From positions 1 through 10,814 of the forward strand of contig CAMJAZ010000025.1 of the NCBI GenBank assembly GCA_946403735.1: 10,814 bases of DNA, in the 5' to 3' direction. The stretch comes from an uncultured Selenomonadales bacterium (GTDB lineage Bacteria; Bacillota; Negativicutes; Selenomonadales; Selenomonadaceae). Position 1 is the stretch's first letter; every line of letters begins with the position of its first letter. The notes beneath the pieces were generated by a model. That model saw only the letters and a list, made by a program, of their open reading frames with translations, was not told where the DNA came from and ran no database searches. The position numbers and the translations under genes are program-made. Positions 6,251-10,814 of the stretch are shown piece by piece.

Positions 6251-6319
6251 AAAAAAAACTCTGTGTGTTAATATTGGTTTTATCAAACAAACCTTAACAA
6301 GGCGCAGAGTTTTTTAATT
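6251..6319 (-). ncRNA. candidate small minus-strand RNA
   Basis: A transcript from the promoter at 6326-6355 would begin near 6319 and meet the hairpin at 6315-6253 almost at once, giving an RNA of about 70 nt made mostly of one hairpin with an A-rich 5' end and a U tail. It has no reading frame with a start codon. It converges on trxB and could be a small regulatory RNA, or simply a blocker of read-through. Support is only a promoter followed by a terminator. Confidence 0.35.
6253..6315. terminator. long bidirectional hairpin terminator after trxB
   Basis: An 11-bp outer stem pairs 6253-6263 (AAAAAACTCTG) with 6305-6315 (CAGAGTTTTTT). Inside it, TGTTAA (6266-6271) pairs with TTAACA (6294-6299), and GGTTT (6276-6280) with AAACC (6289-6293), leaving a small loop. 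Runs of A on the left and T on the right let it act in both directions: it ends the trxB unit on the + strand and any transcript from the minus-strand promoter at 6326-6355. The stem is AT-rich, so its strength is uncertain. Confidence 0.7.
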
Positions 6320-6325
6320 TTTTTA

Positions 6326-6355
6326 ATTGTACAACGCTTGCGCTTTGTTTGTCAA
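6326..6355 (-). promoter_or_regulatory. minus-strand promoter facing the trxB terminator
   Basis: On the - strand: a perfect TTGACA (complement of 6350-6355), an 18-nt spacer and TACAAT (complement of 6326-6331), 5 of 6 to consensus. It points away from the GIY-YIG gene and into the trxB terminator. No minus-strand gene follows. Confidence 0.55.
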
Positions 6356-6375
6356 TATGAAAGGCGGGAGCGTTT

Positions 6376-7275
6376 ATGGAAGTATTCGGGGTAGTGTATC
6401 TTATTATTAACTTGGTCAACGGCAAAAAGTATGTCGGTCAAACCATTAAAACGTCGGCAAAGCGTTTCAATGAACATTCGCACGAAAAAACTTTTATCGG
6501 CAGATCGATTCGCAAGCACGGCAAGGAAAATTTTCGTTATGGCGTAATTAAAAGTTGCGCGTCAAAATCGGAAATGGATTATTGGGAAAAATTTTTCATA
6601 GCCAACTTGAAAACTAAATCGCCAAACGGTTATAATCTTACTGACGGTGGCGAAGGAACTATTGGATTAAAGTTTACACCTGAGGCTCGAATGAAAATGC
6701 GCACATCAAAAATTGGTAAGCCATTTTGGCCCGAACGTTGCGCAAATATTAGCAAAGCTCTCAAGGGCGTTTCAAAATCTCTTCAGCATTGCGCAAATAT
6801 TTCTGCAAGGCAACGTGGGAATAGTCCCTTTAAAAATTTGACGGCTGAAATTGACAAAATGAAACTGACGTATACTTCTTTGGCTAAGCTTTTGGGATTG
6901 ACACAGCAAACTGTTTCACGTAAAATGCTTGGACAACAAAATTTCACGGAAAAAGACAAAGTTAAATTAGCTGAGATTTTCAATCTTCCCGCAGAATATT
7001 TAATGGAACGCACGGATGGTCTTCCGGCAAGAATATCGAAGCTCGGTATGAAAATTTTTGTTTCAAGAAGATGTGACAGCCCTTTAAAAAATCTGCTGAA
7101 TGAAATGAAAAAAAGAAAAATTAACGGCAGAGGTTTAGGCAAACTTATGGGAATGGGCAACACATCTATTCGTCTCAGAATTAACGGCAAGATTAAGTTC
7201 AAGGCAAACGAAATTTCAAAGCTTGTGGAGATTTTCAATTCGCCTGCAGAATATTTGTTGCAAGAAACAGTTTAA
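6376..7275 (+). CDS. GIY-YIG homing-type endonuclease with NUMOD3-like repeats and two HTH domains
   Basis: A 299-residue protein with an I-TevI-like nuclease at the N-terminus. GVVY (5-8) and YVG (19-21) stand for GIY and YIG. Probable catalytic residues are Arg30, Glu71 (YWEKFF) and Asn87 in NGYNLTDGGEG. Residues about 98-148 look like NUMOD3 DNA-binding repeats; CANIS recurs at 122 and 139 with a 17-residue period. Two helix-turn-helix domains follow (150-212 and 235-297). They are aligned without gaps at about 25 of 63 identities by eye, each starting SPxKNL and ending in FNxPAEYL, as in phage XRE-type repressors. ATG 6376 is preceded by AAGGCGGG at 6361-6368. No intron or intein is visible, so it is a free-standing nuclease gene set between trxB and the redox pair. 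Codon use resembles its neighbours. Its activity and target site are unknown. Confidence 0.88.
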   Translation: MEVFGVVYLIINLVNGKKYVGQTIKTSAKRFNEHSHEKTFIGRSIRKHGKENFRYGVIKSCASKSEMDYWEKFFIANLKTKSPNGYNLTDGGEGTIGLKFTPEARMKMRTSKIGKPFWPERCANISKALKGVSKSLQHCANISARQRGNSPFKNLTAEIDKMKLTYTSLAKLLGLTQQTVSRKMLGQQNFTEKDKVKLAEIFNLPAEYLMERTDGLPARISKLGMKIFVSRRCDSPLKNLLNEMKKRKINGRGLGKLMGMGNTSIRLRINGKIKFKANEISKLVEIFNSPAEYLLQETV

Positions 7276-7287
7276 GGATGAATTGTA

Positions 7288-7518
7288 ATGGTAAAATTGT
7301 ATGGGGTTGAGGGTTGCGGTTGGTGTCAAAAAACTAAAAAATATCTTGACTCAAAAGGCGTTGCATACGAAGTTCATGATGTTGAACTTAACGCGGAAGA
7401 TGCCGCCGCTTGTGAAAAGCTCACTGGTGATACGGCTGTCCCTGTCTTGACTGTCGACGATAAGAATTACGTTTTGGGCTTTGACAAGGCGAAAATTGAC
7501 GCGTTGCTTGGACTTTAA
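7288..7518 (+). CDS. glutaredoxin-like thiol-disulfide oxidoreductase
   Basis: A 76-residue thioredoxin-fold protein that would shuttle electrons to disulfides in the cytoplasm. The active site is Cys10-Gly-Trp-Cys13, the cis-proline loop is TAVP (49-52), and GFD (64-66) stands where glutaredoxins have their glutathione or partner-contact loop. The length and lack of extra domains fit small glutaredoxin or NrdH-like proteins. The CGWC sequence is not the usual NrdH C-x-Q-C, and no nrd genes are near, so I give no symbol. The ribosome binding site AAGGA (7274-7278) overlaps the stop of the GIY-YIG gene, suggesting coupled expression, and the peroxidase gene starts 18 nt after the stop. The neighbours suggest it, or thioredoxin, reduces the peroxidase. 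Confidence 0.88.
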   Translation: MVKLYGVEGCGWCQKTKKYLDSKGVAYEVHDVELNAEDAAACEKLTGDTAVPVLTVDDKNYVLGFDKAKIDALLGL

Positions 7519-7536
7519 AATTTGGAGGAAAATTTT

Positions 7537-8082
7537 ATGGGTATTTACGATTTCACCGTTAAAACGAACAAAGGCGTTGAAAAAAATCTTGGCGACTACA
7601 AAGGTAAAGTTTTGCTTATCGTCAACACCGCTAGCAAGTGCGGCTTTACTCCACAGTTCAAAGAATTGCAGGAACTTTACAAGACGTACAAAGATCGTGG
7701 CTTGGAAATTCTCGGTTTCCCGTGCAATCAATTTGCTGGTCAAGAGCCTGGTAGTAACGATGAAGTTCAAACTTTCTGCCGCGCCAATTACGGCGTAACG
7801 TTCCAAATTTTTGAGAAAGGCGACGTTCGCGGCGAAACTGCACAACCGCTTTTCAAATATTTAACTGAACAGAAAAAGTTTGAAGGCTTTGATGAAAATC
7901 ACCCAATCGCTACTAAACTTGTTGAGGCGCTTAAGCAAAATTTCCCTGAATACCTTGAAGGCGACGGGATTAAATGGAACTTCACGAAATTTTTAGTTGA
8001 CAAGGAAGGAAATGTTGTAGCGCGTTTTGAACCGACGACTAATCCCGCGTCAATCGCTAAAGATATTGAAGCATTGTTGTAA
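7537..8082 (+). CDS. glutathione peroxidase family, 2-Cys thioredoxin-dependent type
   Basis: A 181-residue cytoplasmic peroxidase that reduces H2O2 and organic hydroperoxides. The catalytic tetrad is visible: Cys35 (ASKCGFT, in place of selenocysteine), Gln69 (FPCNQFAGQEP), and Trp147-Asn148 (IKWNFTKFLVD). Cys81 in FCRANYGVTF sits where yeast Gpx3 has its resolving cysteine, so it is probably a 2-Cys enzyme recycled by thioredoxin rather than glutathione; trxB and a glutaredoxin lie close by. ATG 7537 is chosen because GGAGG (7524-7528) lies 8 nt upstream. A TTG at 7522 in the same frame overlaps this site and is not a likely start. An intrinsic terminator follows at 8108-8133. Confidence 0.93.
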   Translation: MGIYDFTVKTNKGVEKNLGDYKGKVLLIVNTASKCGFTPQFKELQELYKTYKDRGLEILGFPCNQFAGQEPGSNDEVQTFCRANYGVTFQIFEKGDVRGETAQPLFKYLTEQKKFEGFDENHPIATKLVEALKQNFPEYLEGDGIKWNFTKFLVDKEGNVVARFEPTTNPASIAKDIEALL

Positions 8083-8107
8083 AACTTAATTGATAAAAAA
8101 TTTTTAG

Positions 8108-8133
8108 TACCGTCGAATGGCGGTATTTTTTTT
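8108..8133 (+). terminator. intrinsic terminator after the peroxidase gene
   Basis: A 7-bp stem (TACCGTC 8108-8114 with GGCGGTA 8119-8125, one G-T pair), a GAAT loop and a run of eight T (8126-8133). The T run directly touches GAGGAG (8134-8139), the hemW ribosome binding site. Confidence 0.85.
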
Positions 8134-8145
8134 GAGGAGAAAACT

Positions 8146-9285
8146 TTGCTAACTAACAATTACGCATTAATCTACGTTCATATTCCATTCTGCGCGGCGA
8201 AATGTAATTACTGCGCGTTTAACTCAAAAATTTCTACGGCAGATGAGCGCGAAATTTACGTTGACGCGCTTATCACTGAAATTAAATCTACTCCCTACAC
8301 CATACACCCTATTTCCTCAATTTATTTTGGCGGCGGCACTCCTACAAGCTTGACGCTTAATCAGCTGAAAAATATTTTCGCGGCAATTCAAACTACCTTC
8401 AACGTAGAAAAAAATTCTGAAATTACGATTGAAGCTAATCCTGGCACTGTCGACAAAAATTTTCTGCGCGGACTTCGTGAAATTGGCTTTAACCGTATAA
8501 GTTTAGGCGTGCAAAGTTTTAACGACGAACTTTTAAAAATTCTCGGCAGGATTCACAATTCTAAAACGGCGCTTGAAACTGTTCAGCTGGCTAAAAATTT
8601 TTTTGACAACATCAGCGTCGATTTAATGTACGGTCTTCCCAATCAGACGTTGGACGACGTGAAAGTTGACGTTGAGATTGCCGCCGCGTTGGACGTGCAA
8701 CACATTTCAATTTACGGTTTGGAAGTTGAACCAAATACAAAATTTTTTCAACTTAACGAAGTTGGACGCTTGAACTTGCCGACGAAAAATCTTTGTGCCG
8801 ATATGTACGAATTTATTATTGCGACGTTGCCTAAGTTGGGCTACAATCGCTACGAAGTCAGCAACTTTGCGAAAGTTGGGCGTGAAAGTCAACACAACAG
8901 CGGCTATTGGACGGGCGCAAAATATTTTGGATTCGGCGCTGGCGCTCATTCGTACAACGGAAAGGTTAGAACTTCCAACGTTGCCAACGTTGCCGATTAC
9001 GTAAAAAAAATTCGCGCAGGTCGTGACGTTTCGCAAGTTGAAGAGTTTGTCACAAAAAGCGCGGCTATGGAAGAATTTTGCTTTTTGGGTCTGCGTATGA
9101 CGTCTGGCATTGATGCGAAAATTTTTCATGAAAGATTCGGCGAAAATATTTTTGAAGTGTATGGTAAAGTCATTGAAAAAAATTTTAAACTTGGACTGTT
9201 GAAAGTCGACGGCGATAAAATTTTTTTGACTCCGCGCGGCTTTGAAGTTAGCAACGTCGTACTAGCAGATTTTTTACTTGATTGA
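8146..9285 (+). CDS. hemW: HemW radical SAM heme chaperone
   Basis: A 379-residue radical SAM protein of the HemN/HemW family. HemW carries heme to target proteins, as shown for the Lactococcus and E. coli members, and is not a coproporphyrinogen oxidase. The 4Fe-4S motif is Cys16-x3-Cys20-x2-Cys23 in YVHIPFCAAKCNYCAFNS. The residue two after Cys23 is Phe, where true HemN has a fourth Cys, which favours HemW. FGGGTPTSL is the SAM-binding glycine motif, and QHNSGYW followed by FGFGAGAHSY is typical of HemW. The C-terminal HemN-type domain is present. Start TTG 8146 has GAGGAG at 8134-8139, 6 nt upstream. No clear promoter lies between the terminator and the start, so expression may depend on read-through. 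The next gene begins 17 nt after the stop. Confidence 0.93.
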   Translation: MLTNNYALIYVHIPFCAAKCNYCAFNSKISTADEREIYVDALITEIKSTPYTIHPISSIYFGGGTPTSLTLNQLKNIFAAIQTTFNVEKNSEITIEANPGTVDKNFLRGLREIGFNRISLGVQSFNDELLKILGRIHNSKTALETVQLAKNFFDNISVDLMYGLPNQTLDDVKVDVEIAAALDVQHISIYGLEVEPNTKFFQLNEVGRLNLPTKNLCADMYEFIIATLPKLGYNRYEVSNFAKVGRESQHNSGYWTGAKYFGFGAGAHSYNGKVRTSNVANVADYVKKIRAGRDVSQVEEFVTKSAAMEEFCFLGLRMTSGIDAKIFHERFGENIFEVYGKVIEKNFKLGLLKVDGDKIFLTPRGFEVSNVVLADFLLD

Positions 9286-9302
9286 ATTGAAAGGAATGAC
9301 CT

Positions 9303-10370
9303 ATGAAAGAAAAACTACCAACTAAAAAATGTATTCAGCCCTCCTACGTGAAAGATTTCAAATGCGACGGGCGATTTTGTGGTTGCCGATGTTGCCGCGA
9401 TTGGCAAATTGTGGTTGACGAAGACGCCTACAAAAAATTTTCAGAGCTTGATGCCGCCGACCGTACAGAAATTTTTAAAAATATCGATTGGAAACGCGAC
9501 CTTGACGCAAATGTTGATGTGATGACGTGGAAGTTGCGTGATAACGGACTTTGTAGTTTTCTGACGGCGGACGGGCTTTGCAGTATCCAAAAAAATCACG
9601 GCGAAGATTTTTTAACGGCGATTTGTCAAAGTTACCCGCGCGTTACGTACAAGTTCGACGAAAACTTTTTTGAACAGTCAATGACGCTAACTTGTCCCGT
9701 TGCCGCGCAGATGATTTTACTGCCTTTTGAGCCAATAACTTTTGTTGAAGTAGACGACGTGAAGGCAAGGGCGATTATAACCTTGAAAAAATTTTCGCGC
9801 AGTGTCGACGATTTTATCAGCTTGCAGATGAACGCCATAAAAATTTTGCAGGATAGAACTTTTACAATAAATCAGCGGCTGAAAAATTTTTATGAATTGT
9901 TAGGCGGGAATTTTTCAAACGATGTTGAATTTAATCTGAAAAATCATTCGTTGACGATTGTTGACATATTTAATAAAATGTATGGCGCAAATCTTAACGA
10001 ACGGCGGAAAGATGAACTGCGCGGAAATTATTTGCTATACAGGGGAAAAATTTTAAATGACGTGCAGGAAAATTTTTCAAACGTGCTGGAAAATTATCTA
10101 GTCAATGAATTTTTTATGCGCTGTTATCCCAACGCTTTCGGTGGCGGCGATCTTCACAACGCTAAAATTTTTATCACGGGTTACAGGCTTATCGAATTTG
10201 CGCTAGTTTTGGCGGTCATTTCAAAAAGTAAAATGACAGTCGGCGATATGGCGGGGCTGATTATCTCGGTAAACGATACACTTGATCACAATCAAGGCGG
10301 CATGGACGCTATCATAAACTTTGCAAAGTCCTGCGATAATGAAAATTTTGTGTCTACAATGCTTGAATAA
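9303..10370 (+). CDS. FliB-like lysine N-methylase family protein
   Basis: A 355-residue cysteine-rich protein of the FliB family. Salmonella FliB methylates lysines of flagellin and has an iron-sulfur cluster-type Cys motif. Ten cysteines lie in the first 131 residues: Cys10, Cys21, Cys26, Cys28, Cys30, Cys31, Cys84, Cys93, Cys108 and Cys131. The family patterns F-x-C-x4-C...CCRDW, LCSF...GLCSI, and AICQSYPR can be read in order. The C-terminal half is AT-rich in codons and poorly conserved to my eye. ATG 9303 has AAAGGA at 9290-9295. It follows hemW by 17 nt and precedes the condensation-domain gene by 21 nt. No flagellar gene is in the window, so the substrate may not be flagellin; I therefore give no symbol. 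Family membership is clear. Confidence 0.85.
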   Translation: MKEKLPTKKCIQPSYVKDFKCDGRFCGCRCCRDWQIVVDEDAYKKFSELDAADRTEIFKNIDWKRDLDANVDVMTWKLRDNGLCSFLTADGLCSIQKNHGEDFLTAICQSYPRVTYKFDENFFEQSMTLTCPVAAQMILLPFEPITFVEVDDVKARAIITLKKFSRSVDDFISLQMNAIKILQDRTFTINQRLKNFYELLGGNFSNDVEFNLKNHSLTIVDIFNKMYGANLNERRKDELRGNYLLYRGKILNDVQENFSNVLENYLVNEFFMRCYPNAFGGGDLHNAKIFITGYRLIEFALVLAVISKSKMTVGDMAGLIISVNDTLDHNQGGMDAIINFAKSCDNENFVSTMLE

Positions 10371-10391
10371 ACTTTGAAAGGAAAGATTTTT

Positions 10392-10814
10392 ATGAGCGAA
10401 GAGACTAAAACTGTTTATTATCCACTGCGACCAATGCAACGTTGGATTGTTGACAATCACTTTATTAAAGCGCGGTCAACAATGATGAACATTCACAGAC
10501 TTTTAAAACTTGATAATTCAATCGATATGCAAAGACTTGCCGACGCCATTAATGCCATTCTCAATGAGTATGACATTTTCCGTTGCCGCTTTGATTTTCA
10601 TCCTGAAACAAATGATATTTGCCAACGTTTCAACGGTGAAATTGTGCCCGTTACGGTTGAAAAAATTTCTGATGAAGAATTAGAAAAAATCGTCCCAACT
10701 TTGACTGCGCCGTATAAATCTTTCAAAGAACCATTTTGGCGTATAAGACTTTTTGAAACGCCTTCGGCAAAGTATTTATATTTGGATTTTTATCACGGCA
10801 TATTGGACGGTACG
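10392..10814 (+). CDS. condensation-domain (NRPS-type) protein, 3' partial
   Basis: The first 141 residues of a condensation-domain protein that runs off the window. It opens YYPLRPMQRWIVDNHF, like the N-terminus of nonribosomal peptide synthetase C domains. RLADAINAILNEYDIFRCRF is the conserved acceptor-side helix and strand. FYHGILDG at about 133-140 is the HHxxxDG active site with Tyr in place of the first His; the catalytic second His (135) and the Asp-Gly are kept. ATG 10392 follows AAAGGA about 9 nt upstream. Whether adenylation and carrier domains follow, or this is a stand-alone acyltransferase, cannot be seen here. It lies 21 nt after the FliB-like gene, consistent with one transcript. 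Confidence 0.85.
   Translation, partial: MSEETKTVYYPLRPMQRWIVDNHFIKARSTMMNIHRLLKLDNSIDMQRLADAINAILNEYDIFRCRFDFHPETNDICQRFNGEIVPVTVEKISDEELEKIVPTLTAPYKSFKEPFWRIRLFETPSAKYLYLDFYHGILDGT

Noticed and set aside
6245..6274. Possible plus-strand promoter TTGACG-18-TAATAT for the GIY-YIG gene
   Set aside because: The -10 matches only 4 of 6 and lies inside the hairpin stem, so a start there would still meet the right arm and T run. Too weak to list as a feature.
7522..7536. TTG 7522 as the start of the peroxidase gene
   Set aside because: It lies within the ribosome binding site for ATG 7537, and the added residues have no counterpart in the family.
7351..7845. A 164-codon minus-strand open frame across the glutaredoxin and peroxidase genes
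   Set aside because: Both genes it covers are well supported by active-site motifs. The minus-strand product has no recognisable domain and is a codon-bias shadow. The same holds for the long minus frames at 4109-4477, 4679-5083 and 6783-7238.
1..10814. CRISPR arrays, tRNA or rRNA genes, and insertion sequences
   Set aside because: I looked for regularly spaced repeats, cloverleaf-like segments and transposase motifs on both strands and found none.

Overview
The window is a densely packed, low-GC stretch. Every protein gene that can be supported, except one 25-codon peptide, lies on the + strand. Frequent TTG and GTG starts, strong AGGAGG-like ribosome binding sites and AT-rich intergenic DNA point to a Firmicutes-type bacterium. 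Carrying GlnRS, HemW, a FliB-like lysine N-methylase and a condensation-domain protein together suggests an anaerobic Negativicutes (Selenomonas-like) or related Clostridia genome. That placement is inference from gene content only.

Layout. (1) 3-3129: the 3' part of a MacB/LolD-type ABC ATPase, an HD-domain phosphohydrolase and glutaminyl-tRNA synthetase, tightly spaced and probably cotranscribed. (2) 3130-3525: a noncoding-looking gap that I read as a compact type I toxin-antitoxin locus of the Fst/par kind. It holds a 25-codon membrane peptide gene on the - strand, a converging antitoxin RNA of about 70 nt on the + strand, flanking 17-bp direct repeats, a shared bidirectional terminator and a good promoter for each strand. 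(3) 3493-6315: a near-consensus promoter, a small unknown protein, an ArsB/NhaD-type permease and thioredoxin reductase, ending at a long bidirectional hairpin terminator. A minus-strand promoter faces that terminator and could make a very small RNA. (4) 6376-8133: a GIY-YIG endonuclease with two duplicated C-terminal helix-turn-helix domains, a small CGWC glutaredoxin and a 2-Cys glutathione peroxidase, closed by an intrinsic terminator. (5) 8146-10814: HemW, a FliB-like protein and the start of a condensation-domain (NRPS-type) protein that runs off the window.

Functional links. Thioredoxin reductase, glutaredoxin and the Cys-type peroxidase form a thiol-peroxide defence set, with the GIY-YIG gene sitting between trxB and the other two. 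The FliB-like and condensation-domain genes are adjacent with a short gap, which raises the possibility of lysine N-methylation of something other than flagellin. The most interesting element is the candidate type I toxin-antitoxin module at about 3177-3479. The GIY-YIG plus double-HTH architecture comes next. A smaller oddity is that two genes, glnS and the permease, are each followed by a 7-bp tandem repeat that begins at or within the stop codon.
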